From contig JAGYXB010000665.1 in NCBI GenBank assembly GCA_022495005.1, positions 1,116,001-1,180,000 of the forward strand: a stretch of DNA of 64,000 bases, read 5' to 3'. A model generated the notes under the pieces. The model was given only the letters and a program-made list of their open reading frames with translations. It was not told the DNA's origin and searched no databases. How positions within the stretch are numbered: position 1 is the first letter of the stretch; every line of letters starts with the position of its first letter. Made by a program: the position numbers and the translations under genes. The DNA is from Rhyacophila brunnea (Eukaryota; Arthropoda; Insecta; Trichoptera; Rhyacophilidae). This document shows positions 13,301 to 26,270 of this stretch, piece after piece.

Positions 13301-14214
13301 GTCATAAGCAATTCTTCGATTCTCAATGTTTTCTTCACCAGAACACACAGAAATCATTTCGACAAGATACAGATACGCTCGATTATGTTAAATACGTTTT
13401 GTTGAAAATTATAGTTTGACGGATTTAGCTAATATGCCCTTCTTGTGCCCAGTTGGTTAATTATTATCTTTTTCATTTTCAGTACTCTTACTGTTGAAGA
13501 TCATTACTCCCTTCAATTCTTATTTATTTCTCTCCCAGATTCTCTGCATTTCGCTGTCATTAATTATTATAAAATTACGTACAACTAAATCATCCATCAA
13601 GATAGTTAAACTAACTATGAGATTTCATATCGTATCTGTGCTGTATTATAAATTCATTCCATCACAAAAATAGTAAAAAATAATTATTTTGTATAAATTC
13701 AGTTATTTTTATTTAATTTCAGGAAATTAGGATCGACAATATATTAATACAAACCTAGTGTAGCTGGACACCTGTGGAAAAATATAATCAAGAAGATCAC
13801 TGCAATTTGTGAAATAACACAACAATGATTTCTGTTTTGTTCACCACAAATACCATTTAATAATGCGGATTTTAGTATTTCATGTATACTTTTAAATAAT
13901 ACATACAGCCAATTTAAATGAATTCTGATATCCAGCAATTATAAAATAAATTTTTATAAAGGTAAAAAATCATGTGCTTAAATTTTAACATTTTTTTTTT
14001 GTCAGCGATCAATTTTTCGTCCCTATTCCCGTTATTATAGGATTAAAAATTCTGTTCGAGATTACAAACACAAACGCTTACTTAACAGCTTAATTTAAAA
14101 AAATATATCTATTTAATATAAGAGAATTATGCATATCATGTAACACAGAGCAGGTAGGTGAACATTTTATAGGAGGCATTGAGAAAACTTTTTGAATTGC
14201 ACCCAATATACACG
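10326..14214. other. Mostly AT-rich stretch without recognised genes
   Basis: The part 10620-11330 is somewhat richer in GC (for example GGTGACCGCTCGCCGAAGACC near 11180) and may be decayed transposon sequence. From 11400 to 14200 I recognise nothing. Confidence 0.5.
10962..10990. repeat. Perfect AT-rich palindrome
   Basis: Arms of 13 bases (TTATATACTTAAT and complement) flank ATT. It may be chance in AT-rich DNA. Confidence 0.6.
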
Positions 14215-14385
14215 TTTAACTTACGAGCCCACAAACGGATACCATATAATGGCAATAAAGTGTAGATGGCGTATATTTCCGCGGGAGGTTTTGTTCCATC
14301 CGAATGGTTTACGGCGCGAAAGTCCGTCGTTTTATAACGGAATATAAATGATTCTTACGACGCGGTTTGACTCAAGTGACTACAC
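14215..14385. other. GC-rich block, possible regulatory element
   Basis: The block includes CCGCGGGAGGTTTTGTTCC and TTTACGGCGCGAAAGTCCG. No coding frame, repeat arm or target duplication was found. Function is unknown. Confidence 0.25.
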
Positions 14386-14556
14386 ACAGAACCGAATTTT
14401 TCGTGACAAATATGTGTATTCTCAGATTATATGTACAATGAGCCTAAATATTTAAATTCTTAAGACAAAACTACGTAAGTACTTTGATATATCATTATCA
14501 AAGGGTTTAATAACATATACTTCTAAAGAAATATAACTTAAATATTACTTATATAT

Positions 14557-14812
14557 CGTCACTGTTCTGGCAGAAGACACTAATTCGAAAAAATTACATA
14601 TTGAGTTAGTTATACCAAAATGTTCCTTATTTCAAACTTTACCGTCTGGAAACCTTCTTAATAAATAAATAGTCTTTATTTTAAAGTCATCCTTTTTACG
14701 ATTACTTAATAAACTCACATGATAGACCATTTCAAACATTTTAACAACTTCAAAGTCAAATTACTCAAAACTAGTATTCTCCAGTTAGTTTGTTCTGCCA
14801 GAACAGAGACGA
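14557..14812. repeat. Miniature inverted-repeat element (about 255 bp)
   Basis: The left arm CGTCACTGTTCTGGCAGAA and the right arm TTCTGCCAGAACAGAGACG are inverted copies with one mismatch. The AT-rich interior has no coding frame. A clear target duplication was not found. Confidence 0.75.
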
Positions 14813-17800
14813 ATGTATTTCAAGCTAAAAATTGGTTACTAAGGTTAATGATTAAATAAGCTTTAAGTCATTCATCAATGCAAATTAACTTATAGCAAAC
14901 TTCACACGTGTACTCTGAGATTTTTTTCCGGTACCACACTAATATAAAATCGATTTGCATTTTTTCAAACCAAAAAACATTTTTATACAACTTGAAACAT
15001 CATTATTTACACTAAAAATCACTTATACTCACAAATAGCAGTACGGAATTAACCAGCTAAAAGCAAGCCATCAAAATAGGCACCATTTTATTTGTATTTA
15101 AAGAAAATCCTGCCAAAGAACACGATATTAATTGTTCAATTATTTTCTAACTTGTTATGTATCTATAATGTAATTCACTACAAATATCACCTAATTAATT
15201 ACTATTTTCGCTTCTAAGCGGATCATATGAACCTCGATATGCCATGTATAGATCGAAAATGAAGAATTTGGGTTATCTTATAGAGGCCAATCTGAACAAT
15301 TGATCGAGTTTATAGTAAAGATGACATATTACACTGTCATTATTATACCGTATATTTTTCCATCTTATAAACAACAGTTTATGATCAAATAAAATATTTA
15401 TATTTATACATAAATGAGTATTATTGGAAAAATGTTCTTTGAAACTGATATCTGAATCTTTTGGTATGTACATTAGATGTGCGTTGTTAAAGCATCTTTA
15501 AATGTATTATTATTTGGTGAAAATGTGAATTATATCTTTAATTTTATTAAAATTTAACATACTATGCATAGTGGAATAGTTATAGGAAAGTGGTCATTGG
15601 ACTTTGCGATTGACCTCATAAATTTGAAGAAATTGTAACATTTTCCATTCCTATTTTTAATAATGTTGTAGTATTTTCGTGTAATGCACGGAATTTTACA
15701 TAATATTATTTATTATACAATAATTAACTACCTACATACTTACAATAGTTATAAGTAATGTATTTCCAGTTCGTCTCTGAACATTTTTCATATGGGCCAT
15801 TAAAGTAAGGAGTCACACTCAGGAATCAAAAATACAGCCAAAATTGAACTTTATGCCCTCTCTTTTATTATTCTCTCGTACCGAATTCCTGATAATGCTT
15901 TAAAAATGAATTCTCACTTCCACGCCGGCGGGAATCATTAAATTTGTTGAAAATTTTACGATTGTAAATAAAATATTATATTTTAAGAGTTATAACATCT
16001 GCGTTATTATTAAAACTTATTGAATGACTACTGAAGACGTACTTCTATCGTATGACAAATATTATATTCAGTCAAAATTTTATTATAACTCAAACTCACA
16101 ATTGGATACATTTGAAAAAAATATATAACAGGAGTGAAACAGTTAGAAAATAATCTATTTTATTAATAATAAACTTCAATTATAATAAATATAAAAAGCC
16201 TTTTTATTTCTTACAGACAAAAGTAAATGACAGTGAATTGACTATATCTAATGAATATATAATATATAACCTATGAATATATATATCTAACTATGATTGT
16301 ATTATTTACTTATATTCTAGTTATAAAATTAATTATTATTATTTTTGTATAATACATATATATATTAAGATTTTTTATTTTGTATATAATACTATTAGAT
16401 AATGTTTATAAATAAGACAGTGATATGTAATTAGTTTGTTTGGTTTGTAAGAACCCCTCTTCGGGTGAAGGCCTCCTCCAAAGAGTCCCACTGGACTCTG
16501 TTTTTGCCTATTTGTAGCCAATTTCGGCCCGCTGATTTTATGATATCGTCTTGCCATCTCGCACGGGGTCTTCCTCTATAGCGTTTCCCTTTTGGGCCGT
16601 TCCATGAAGTAATTATTTTTGTCCATCTCTCATCTTGTAGTCGCGCTACATAAACTTCAATTACTTAATTGTAAAGTCGTATTATTTTATTGAAAGTGAC
16701 TTAATTATATTTTTATGTATATTTTTCTTTTGATGAGTGGTAGAAATTAATATTAAATTCTTTTTAGTACTAGTCAAATAATAAAATTAATATAACCACC
16801 ATTATAATACATAAATAAAAGTGTACAAGTGACGCAATATTATGAATAAGTAAAGATTAGTTTTAACATCACCAGATTTATACATTTTGATATATTATTT
16901 AAAACACTATTAGATGATAGACCACCAGGAATTAAAATGAATGTTACTATTTATGTGAATAGCAATATTTTATTATTTCTATGATATTTCTGAATTATGA
17001 CTTTTTTGTTTACTGAAGTTATTAGTAGGTTTTGAAACTAGCACAATTTAATTTTAGCTGTATATACATTACATAGTATGTGTAGATTGTGAGTTGTGTG
17101 CATTATTTCACTGTTTATGGGTTAGTATTATCCCCTACGGAAATGAGCGCTGGGAGATAATAGCATCAAAATGGGAAGTAAAACCGGATACAAGCAGGAA
17201 CGCTCGCTGACGAGTACTGTCATTGTCAATACACTTAGTGAAAAAGTTTCATTGTGAAACTCTATTTACAAAAACTGCACACAATGAATGAAAACTTAAA
17301 CAGAAGATTTTGGCAGCGTTCATTTATATAGTATAAAGATTTTTGTTGTCTTTAAATTTATCTTATAACACAAATAAGATCGGATTGTACATTTCGTACA
17401 TTATTATTGTATACCTACGTTTAAGTTAGGTAATGTAAATAATACATAAGTTTATTTTAAAACATAGATACCTATCATATTTTTATTGAATACATATACC
17501 TATCCAAATACTATTTGCATTTTCTTTAGATTAAATGAATAATGTGTTGTATGTATTAACGCCGACACTCATGTGCAGTTACCAATTATAACTTCTTTTT
17601 ATATCAATAAAAAAATATTGCTTTTTCTTATAAGGTGGTTCTGTTATTACTTCAAAAAATGATGTATATTTGCTGACACATAGTTCTATTATGTCTACGG
17701 TTATTATTTTGTTAATGTAACTTTGGAAAGTTTGTGCAAGGTGTAAGTTTTTTGTTCGCTGTGGCTTGTTTGGCTTATTTGTCAGCGTCTTCGTTTCCGG

Positions 17801-18299
17801 CTGTCCTTATATGACTTGTTATCTAGAAGAATCTGAGGATTATTCCAATCTTGCAGATAATCGTATTGATAGTGCTAGAATGAATCACTATTGGGTGTGT
17901 GTATGATAGGTTTTGAATAGATACCAAGCTGCATTAACCATCTGAAAATAAATTAACAGATATCGGATTTTAATTTTTTGGATTTTATTCAAGAGATTCT
18001 CTGGTAGACAATGCTTAGAAAATAAAATAGTAACCTTTGAGCTTAAGTTTTTGGAAGGTAATTAAGATTCAATTATCGTATGCCCCTGCCATCTGTATAG
18101 ATCTCAAATCCTGTGTTATGGTGTATAAACGCTTAGGCTTAGATTATTCTGTTGCCGATGACTTTGGAATCCGCATGGACACGATGGAGTCTGTATGCAA
18201 TCAACTTGGAGTTCAATGAACATTTAAGTTAAATTATGTGAAGATTATTTGTCTGGTATTTCACACGTGCGTGCTAAAATGTATGGCTGTGAGACGTAA
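14813..18299. other. AT-rich non-coding stretch (LINE tail at 16431 excepted)
   Basis: Besides the LINE fragment, only a small GC-richer patch near 17145-17225 stands out (GGAAATGAGCGCTGGGAGAT). No gene is recognised. Confidence 0.5.
16431..16647 (-). mobile_element. LINE 3' end (RTE-like ORF C-terminus)
   Basis: On the minus strand an uninterrupted frame of about 72 codons reads ARLQDERWTKIITSWNG, then RGRPRARWQDDIIKSAGRNW and ending EEAFTRRGVLTNQTN before TAA (16431-16433). The R-G-R-P-x-x-R-W-x-D-D-I motif and a Trp-Asp-Ser-Leu-Glu-Glu-Ala-Phe end are the usual C-terminus of RTE-type LINE ORFs in insects. The frame is unbroken, so the copy is fairly young, but it is cut off at the 5' side. 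Confidence 0.8.
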
Positions 18300-18660
18300 C
18301 ATTTTACCAAGCCCCAGAGTTATTGACGTTTTAACTTCGAGAATTGACGTTAACGCCGACTAAGAGTACAGTAGTAGCTGTAGATCTTACAAGGCAAAAG
18401 GTGCAACACAAGGCCTGAACAAAAACGATGCATAAGTGCGAGTGAGAAAGTATTCGGCACCCTTATAATCTCTGCGATATGCGCTAGAGTAAGATAAAAG
18501 GTTTACAGATATGTAAGATATCTTGCTATGGTGTCGCCGCGAAATCTTAGTTTGTCTCATAGCTAAATGTCGATAACCTGCGAGCGCGTGTTGCTAAAAT
18601 TGTTATTTATTGTGTTAAATATAAAGTTAGTGGTAAATATTAGTTAATTAAGTTGAAAAT

Positions 18661-18731
18661 ATGGTTGAGTGTGCTGTATTAAAATGTGGTAGCCGTACTA
18701 ACAAGCAAGAAGATGGTATTACGTTTCATAG
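18661..18731 (+). CDS. THAP zinc-finger protein, first coding exon only
   Basis: An ATG opens MVECAVLKCGSRTNKQEDGI followed by Thr-Phe-His and the first two bases of an Arg codon, then a GGTAAGTT donor. Met at the start, Cys-x4-Cys at residues 4 and 9, and a G-I-T-F-H-R end are the N-terminal hallmark of the DNA-binding THAP domain (C2CH zinc finger). An intron after this FHR is common in THAP genes. The second exon (Phe-Pro, conserved Trp, Cys-x2-His) was not found downstream in the window. It could be a host transcription factor gene with distant exons, the start of a P-like or THAP-bearing transposase, or an orphaned fragment. The sequence just upstream (18300-18660) is GC-richer than the surroundings and may be its promoter or 5' untranslated region. 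Confidence 0.65.
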
Positions 18732-19179
18732 GTAAGTTGATACATGTTCGTAATAATTTATTTGTATATCTATTATTATATTATATTTTAATACCAAGTG
18801 ACCTAGTGTTTTTTTTAAGTAACTTAAATTATTAATATCTTTACCTAATGGTTGCATTTTGACTGCATAAAAATACTATATAACGTAAAAAAAATAGAAA
18901 ATTATATTTTAATTCTGAGCACTAGCGAAATGGTCTTTGGTCCCAAACATTTGTATACGAATACGTTCGCTCACCCACAAACCAAATGCTCGGCACGCAG
19001 CTTCATTTAGCAATGCAATGGGCTAGATGTATCTAAAATGTCAATGATGGCTCATAGTCATAGGGTGAAGTATTGAGTGCCTAAAAAATTGTACATAATT
19101 TATAAAGGTATCATATAGGCTTAAAAATTTAGAGTAAACAATAAAAATAACTTCCTATATGTTGATTATTTTTGTAGAA

Positions 19180-19510
19180 TCGTTTTTCTGGGAAACTTTT
19201 AAGGATGTAAGCGAGTACGATGATTGCGACCTGATACCAGGCAAGCATAACTTACAGAGCAATATAATATCACACGATACAGTCGGAAACACTTTTCTAT
19301 ATCTCTTTATACGCACATATCTCTTTACACGGCTGCGCTCCGGGTGCCGATTACAGAAACAAAGGAAGACAGTAAGCTCTCGCAATTGAGGATTACTACA
19401 GGGTTTTCCGGGAGTCCCCACTATACAAAAAGCGAGACCATTCGCCGCGAACGGCCGTTGAACAAAATGCCCGGATATCTAAATAATAATCAAACTCCGC
19501 AATACGTGTT
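19180..19510. other. GC-rich block downstream of the THAP exon
   Basis: The segment has several overlapping open frames of 66-88 codons on both strands, none recognisable, and words such as ATTCGCCGCGAACGGCCGTT. It may be an unrecognised exon, a repeat or a regulatory block. Confidence 0.25.
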
Positions 19511-20276
19511 ATGCTTTTCTGCTTTTCAATTCTCGTTTAAATGATTACTCTTTGTCAGTATGACGTGCATTAGAAGTAATTCTTTCAAGTGAATTGGGTT
19601 AAAAAATATGTTACTTAGATTAAAGCCGTTATGTGGTAAAGTAGAGTAATATCATAAAATATTATTTTAATAGCGGTATTATATAACTAAGCTGCAGTAA
19701 AATAAATAAGATATATTGGTAAATTATATCGTATATTCAAAAATGATCAATGATAATATCATATTATGATTTGCCATTTCAACATAATGTATAAAATATG
19801 GAAACTAATAACGTGGCTTATTTATGACATTTTGATTTGAATGTGCTTAATCTTTGACTAGTAGTATATTAAATACCACATCCTACGAGTACATAATATA
19901 ATGATACAATCTATTGCAGTATAATTATACAATATGTATTTTGTTTGTCATTACTAAAAAAGGAATTCAAGAGGTTTAATAAATGTACTTTTTTTTTTAA
20001 TAAATGTTATTTAATAGGACGACTACTGATATAATCTATATTTTTTGACATTCATAAGTACCTACATATAATTTCATAAAATATTCATTATTTTTTTATA
20101 GTACTTATATTTATTTAATTTAACATCAATACTTTTTTTGCATTCTGTTGAGCCTTTTTTTTGCACGCAAAATGTGTTTGCATTTAATTGTCGTTATACA
20201 ATAGTAGGTAATACAATGTGTGTGTCCGTGACTTTGATATTGATCATTTTGACTTTGATGATTACGTTAAAAAAAA

Positions 20277-20769
20277 TACAAGATAAAAAGAACTTTTTAT
20301 AGACCACGTTTTTAAATTTTCTGTTGAATCATATAAACTCGACAATTCTATGTATTAATAAATACTTTGTTTTGTACTTGACAGAAATACTGAATAAATA
20401 TAGAATACTGAAATGTCATTTTGACATTTCATATTTATTTCCATAGTAATACACGTATATATTAATAATTTAGTTGGTAGGACCCCGTTAGCAACCAATA
20501 ATAGTATTTTAATTTTTACGAATTTTTTCCAAAAAAGTAACTTTCCATACAAAACAGAATTAACTGAAAATGAATTCAATTCTGGTTAAAGATGGTTAAA
20601 AGTATTAAAAGAATGCATTGTAATCATGTTCTGATATATTCAAAAAGTTTCAAATGTCTAGGTAGTCAGGAAGTTAGTTAAAAATCTTCAATCGTCCAAT
20701 ACAAATCTTGGACAAACAAGAAAAAAATTGTGCTGAACAAACAAGAATACGAGCTAATGAAAACGTGAT
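20277..20769 (+). repeat. Dispersed repeat, arm 1 (inverted partner at 50398-50880)
   Basis: The block runs from ACAAGATAAAAAGAACTTTT to GCTAATGAAAACGTG and matches the complement of 50398-50880 almost throughout, with small indels. It contains an internal palindrome AATGTCATTTTGACATTT. No coding frame is convincing; the 74-residue minus-strand frame within it is not conserved in the partner as far as I can see. Confidence 0.88.
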
Positions 20770-21789
20770 AATATAATGAAATATTATGTTTGTGCATTTG
20801 TGTTGTCTATATATTAGAAGATAATGTTTATGGCCACGATTAATTCAACACATTTATATTACCTAATTATGATCAAAATAAAATATATCATATATTATTA
20901 ATAATAGTGGTTACCTATTATATATATAATATTTATATATTATTTGTGCCGACCGCTTGAACCCATAATCATCGGATCCCGGGTGCTGTATGTTTAAGTG
21001 TCAATGTACTCACTAATTTCGAATAAATATTCCGACAGTATATAACTTATGTGATATTTGAAACTAGTAACCTTGATATTGGCAAACATATTTTGTAATA
21101 TAGATTCTAGTCTAGTCTTCCAAAATTTAGTTTTAAAGTATCTTGCATCTGTTAGTAATTTTTAATAAAACCATATTTTTATTTAAATTTAATCACACGA
21201 TTTAAAAATGTAGTATTTATTTACCATTGAATAATGTAGAATACTAGCTCAAGTATCCGGTTTTTCACTTTTACTTAAAAACAAAAATAACAAAACAAAT
21301 TATTGGAGCGCCGCTGGTTTATTTTTACACTTTAAACACATATCACTAAATATATTATATAAAAGATAACATCTATCACTGTGACGATCCTTTGTTGACG
21401 TAAAGTATTGCAAATGGCCGACAATGACTTATATTATTGGTATGTTGGTATACCTCGATCACGCGGCGGTGACTTCATTTCCACTATATTCCATTATAAC
21501 TTCAATAAATTATATTACCTACTTAACTTTCAATATATTTCATTTAAATATGTGTTTTATTTAATGTTAATTTAGTGATAGTTCCAAAATGCTTTTTCAT
21601 AAATATAACTTCAAACTGACGTAAACAGTATAAGTATATAATTTTACGAAAACGTTGAGTCTTCGCCTAAAATAATATTTATTGATGATAAATGCTTATG
21701 ATAGTAATTGAAAATACAGTATTTTTAACGATATTTAACTCATTTAAATATTTTTAGAATGATTGTTTGACAATCAAATCTGAGTGACA

Positions 21790-21822
21790 TGGTTGCACAA
21801 TGTGAAATTTATTGTGCAACCA
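21790..21822. repeat. Perfect 12-bp hairpin
   Basis: Arms TGGTTGCACAAT and ATTGTGCAACCA are separated by nine bases. The hairpin stands at the start of a repeat-like block (21770-22112). Confidence 0.85.
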
Positions 21823-21884
21823 CTTCAGTTGGCAACCGTCTGAAGTTAATATGTATACTTATCATAAAATTGTCAATATCACCG

Positions 21885-21945
21885 CTGCGGGTGATAGCAC
21901 AAACACAGCGCATTCGGCTGCCATGTCGGCGGTTCAAATCTACTC
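21885..21945 (+). other. tRNA-derived SINE-like fragment
   Basis: GTGATAGCACAAACACAGCG is followed by CATTCGGCTGCCATGTCGG and GGTTCAAATCT, an order of possible A box, anticodon-like hairpin and B box. A T-rich run follows. It lies downstream of the hairpin at 21790-21822. Stem pairing is incomplete. Confidence 0.4.
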
Positions 21946-22619
21946 GTGGACGTGTTTTTTTTCATTTGAAATCAAATGGTTATTGGCGTGGCGCAGTATA
22001 TTATATACGTCTTTTATCTATGTGCGCAGGTGGCCGTCATTGTCGGACAGCATATTAATTCGCAAATGCACGTTGGTATACCTTGATTAGGCGGCCGACG
22101 TTATTTCCACTTCCGTAACGGTTTCTCAATACGGCTTCTCAACATAATTAATTGAAAACATCTCAAAACACATATTGGAAAAATCTTTTTGTAAAAAATA
22201 TGACCGCCCGGGGTAAATATATGTATGTTGAATATAAAGAATGTTTAATTCTAAAATCTTGGGAAGTATTCGTTGAATACAAGAAATAGTTAACTGAGAA
22301 AATAGTGGTTCAACCTGGGCATCGAATAATATGGCAAAATGAAAAGAATTCTGACGGTAGTAAAAGTCAAACAAAAGAATACTCAATTAGAATCAAATCC
22401 AAAATATAAAATGCAAAATTTGAAAGGAACACACAAGCGAACATCTTTGTATTTTATATAGATATCTGGTATCACGTCTTTCTTAAATTGGGTACTAAGG
22501 TCGGTAAGAATATGTTAGGTATTTCTTTTATTCATTTATTTCCTTAAGATGAACTCTAGAGTTTTATATATTTGATATACAAAACAATAAAAAGTGCTGC
22601 GTAGATTTTTCAGATACAT

Positions 22620-22950
22620 TACGCTATTCCCAGTTGCTCGCTAAAACCGACATAAGCAGAGATATTTTTTTTAACTGGCCGCTCTGAAATACTCCCTTGG
22701 GCATCAGCCGCCCTATCCAAACATTAGAGACCTTACGGCAAGCAGTAGAATCCGGAGGGTCTCGGTGCACAACAATGAACCGGCGTGATAGCGTGGCCGT
22801 AATTAATGACGCCGTGCATACGTTGCATTGTTTGCCTTAATAGTGAGCATATTTTACGGTGTCTGCTGCTAACGTTCCGTGACTATCTCAGCTTCGCGAC
22901 TACTGCTGCGGAGTTCAGCCTCGCGACGTGGATTTGTGGACCTGTCAACT
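22620..22950. other. GC-rich block, possible regulatory element
   Basis: GGCGTGATAGCGTGGCCG, GACGCCGTGCATACG and CTTCGCGACTACTGCTGCGG fall within 330 bp, about 250 bp left of the 23.2-kb transposon. No protein frame or repeat partner was recognised. Confidence 0.25.
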
Positions 22951-24445
22951 TGTTTGAATGATACAATCAGTTTATTTTATACCTCTGTTTATTTATACCA
23001 CCCTGATAGATACTGTTGAATGGTACGTTACGCTTTCATTATATCCAGTAGCGTTGTGATAAATAAAATAGTGTTGGGACACTGATATATAACTACATAT
23101 TGTTCAATTGTTTCGATTATGAAGTGGCTCATTAAAGCGTAAATTTAAAGTGAAAGATATTGGTATAATATTTGACTAAACATGTTTTCACTAGCACATT
23201 ACTTATACGTCGACACCTCCTACGTATAGTATTGTAACTTCATAATCGCAACTTTACAGGAGAGCGGTTTAAAGATACAAAAGCTTGGTGTAAGTCGACC
23301 TTTTAAATGTTTTTCACCAAATTTGGGATGTCTATTGTCAATTATAAATAGATTTGTTTTGCATTTAAGGATATCTAATATTTTTTGTGGTTTATCAGAA
23401 AATGCTGTTACAACATTATACTGCGGAAAAGAATTTGTTCGAAATATTGTATCAAGCACATACAATAGTTTACGGCGGAACCTCTTACATGCATTTAGTT
23501 GTATGTGATACTTATCATAATTTACGTCGTCCTAGTTTTGTTGAAATATATTGTATATACTAAAAACATTTCGTTACCTAGGATTTTTTGCGTATTTTAA
23601 ATCATAATTCGGAAATAACAATAATTAAAAATTATGGTATGTGTCGTCAGACAGGTAGGTTGGAAAAAATACTCTCTAAATAAAATTACTTAATAAAACA
23701 TAAAATAAATTTAAGTCTTTCATGACGTGATAAAAATTAAACATTCAGACAAAAATAGAGAAGAAACAATTTCAATCAAAAATCCAATTCAAGGAAGTAT
23801 GTAAATATTTAAATAAAATTAAAAGCAAAAAATAAAAATTGCAATCACTTCAAACCAACGTTCTTACGAATTCTTGGTAAATTAATATATCAATAATATC
23901 AAAGTAAAATCAGACAAGGGAATAACAATGGGTGATTAGATGGAAGGGTGCACTTCAGGTTAAAATATACGTGAAACTGAAAAAAAATCATTATGCAACT
24001 ATATTTTTAGTTTGGAATTAATTTTCAATTATATGATGTGACAAAAGAACCATGCAAAATTTAAAACATACAACCAAAAAGAAATTGTTTACACTGGCAT
24101 ATTAATTATTATTAAGCTGATTTTATTTTCATCCTACGAGAACACAATTTGGTATAGGTTTTCGTATTCACAAATGATAAAATCAATCTTCCTCAGAATC
24201 TGCTGGTGGAATTTTAGTGGTAGGTATTGACATGTATGAAATTACTGAAAAACTCGATATAACTCCAGGAATGATTCCACTGTTACACATATTCAGTAAA
24301 TCATCTGTTTTAGCTTTTGGAATTGGCAACATTTGTGATTAAAGAAAATGAAGTTTCTCGTTGCGTGGGCTAGGTGTTACTTTTCACGACCATGGTCGAG
24401 TAGACAGTGCTAGACAAGTCGCACTTGTAATTAATCTTAAACGGA

Positions 24446-26270
24446 TCATTGTGATTTATAGTAATTTGCATTAGTCCATAATATATGATATTTTAATAGA
24501 GCTCTGAAATCAAATATGTCTACGTGATTGATCCCTACCACATCCTCGGGTTTTCTCTCTTGTTTTGCCCATCTAACTAGACAGTACCGTTCTGGAGGTG
24601 CAAAAATTTGTGTGTTTTTTGAACATCTTTCAATCAGGACTTGAGCGCAGTCCTCTTCATTTTGCGTTTGTCTCCATTCCAAAAATGTGTATTTTACATT
24701 AACATTATATTTATGGACCGCATACAGTCATGTTAAAGTCATAATTAATGCAATTTCTGTTTGTTAGACCAAAACCTGAAGTCTTTTGCTCATTGGGCAC
24801 AATATTTGGTTACAAAATTAAGTAAGCAACTTGAGTCCTCATTTGCACCTCGTTTGCCTTCAGCCTTCTGCTACATGTATAATGTAGCAACCATTTGTGT
24901 GAATTGAAAAACAGTGAAATTGAAAACCGATAATTTACGTTTATAATAAAATATACTCAAATTCCCGTGAAAAGCATTCTGCCATTTGATGATTGAACAT
25001 CATGTTTATCAAATAATTTGAACTGACGATCAAGGTTCTTGCCATAAACTGGGAGTTGCTCAGTGGATGCTACTCTTACTTGTAAGTTTTTGAAAATGTG
25101 ACATTGGTCACACTGGTCCTTTTTAGGGACATAGTTACACAACACAATTTAAAATTTTCATTGATTATGAATAATTGATACTGCCTTTCTGTTTGAGCTT
25201 TATGTGTGTATATTGTGGGTTCATACCATTCATTATATAGTTTAAACAGAGGGATAAAATCCAGGTCGCCATCCAAGTAAAATTTGCTTGATCGCTGTCG
25301 AACATAATATGATTCGTACGGTTGGATGGACTTAACATGGTCGGAAACACTGATTTTCATATCATAAGTTAATACAACATTATAATGTTTGTGTCGACTT
25401 CGTTGATCAGGTATTAAAACGCAAGTTTCATTATCCACCTTGTCCAAAGCTGTGCATACGAATTGGTTACAAATAGAGAATGTAGCTAGAAACTTTTTTT
25501 GCAGACTTTTACCAATTTTATGTTATTTTCATTTCGTCAGATGACATTTAATGGTAAAACTTCGCCACGACTGAGTTTCAGTAAAAACTCTGCATTGCTT
25601 TTCATTTATAATTTAGCTACATATTTCCACTTTATTTCGATCACCCAAAACCTTAACCATTAAAAATGGGGGGTTTTTTTAAGGATTATAAATCTCATGC
25701 CTTATGGTAACAGTACCTCTTCAGGTGATTTTTCACAATAATAGCTCTATATAATTTATCCAATTACTTTTACTATTAATCTTTTCGAGAGAATGTAGTC
25801 TGTTTGTATCAGCAACGCTGGCACTAGTCTCATCATCGTCACAAATAATGTCTAAAAGTTCCATTATCATATTTTAATTAGCACCTGGAGGCAGTGGTGA
25901 CTCTGTAAAAAGCAAAACAACTAAATAAACATGAATTTATAAAAGTTATCACACGTATACTATTGCAACTAAAATTGTATGTCGCCGTATAATATGATAA
26001 GTACTACATACAATTTATTTTACTAAAATAAGCACGACGTAAATTACCATAAGTGATAGATACAATATTTTTTTTCAGTTTTTTCCGACGTAAAATATGG
26101 TAAATATTACATACAATAATAGTTACAAGCAAAGAAACGACGAAGACAATGGTAAGTATTACTTACGATACTTTTTGTTGTCGTACGAGAAAAAAATTTA
26201 AAATATTAACTTACCTTGAATTCTAAAGTCACAGTTTCCCTGGGTAGAATTTATTTCGTCCATTGTTGTT
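24446..26270 (-). pseudogene. Transposase-like gene of the 23.2-26.8 kb element, decayed
   Basis: The minus-strand frame starts with a possible N-terminus MDEINSTQGNCDFRIQ near 26265. Later blocks include VSDHVKSIQPYESYYVR and YLDGDLDFIPLFKLYNEWYE (25165-25350), then a frame change to VPKKDQCDQCHIF (near 25100-25130), and a last block LEWRQTQNEEDCAQVLIERC with DIFDFRALL (24446-24682). This series (HVKS, YLDxxL, PKKDQCxxC, HTQxExD-like, DFxxLL) is typical of a large insect transposon-protein family often annotated as uncharacterised. In the usual family the HTQ motif is Gly-His-Thr-Gln; here it reads Arg-Gln-Thr-Gln. Several frame breaks and the loss of the central catalytic region show decay. 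Superfamily assignment is left open. Confidence 0.75.
25985..26200. repeat. Subterminal repeat cluster of the 23.2-26.8 kb transposon
   Basis: Related short words recur every 50-70 bp: AAGTACTACATACAAT near 26000, AAGTGATAGATACAAT near 26050, AAATATTACATACAAT near 26100, and AAGTATTACTTACGATAC near 26155, with CGACG nearby. A related ACTTTACCATACTTCACGTC word is present close to the right terminus (near 26615). Such subterminal arrays often bind transposase; this is inference. Confidence 0.55.

Larger units (their letters stand above)
21444..22112. repeat. Direct repeats of about 40 bp bounding a SINE-like block
   Basis: GTTGGTATACC-T-CGATCACGCGGC at 21444 and GTTGGTATACCTTGATTAGG at 22072 begin related blocks, both ending in ATTTCCAC. 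GGCCGACAATGAC at 21416 and GGCCGTCATTGTC at 22032 also correspond. The block could be a duplicated repeat unit or two insertions of one family. Confidence 0.5.
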
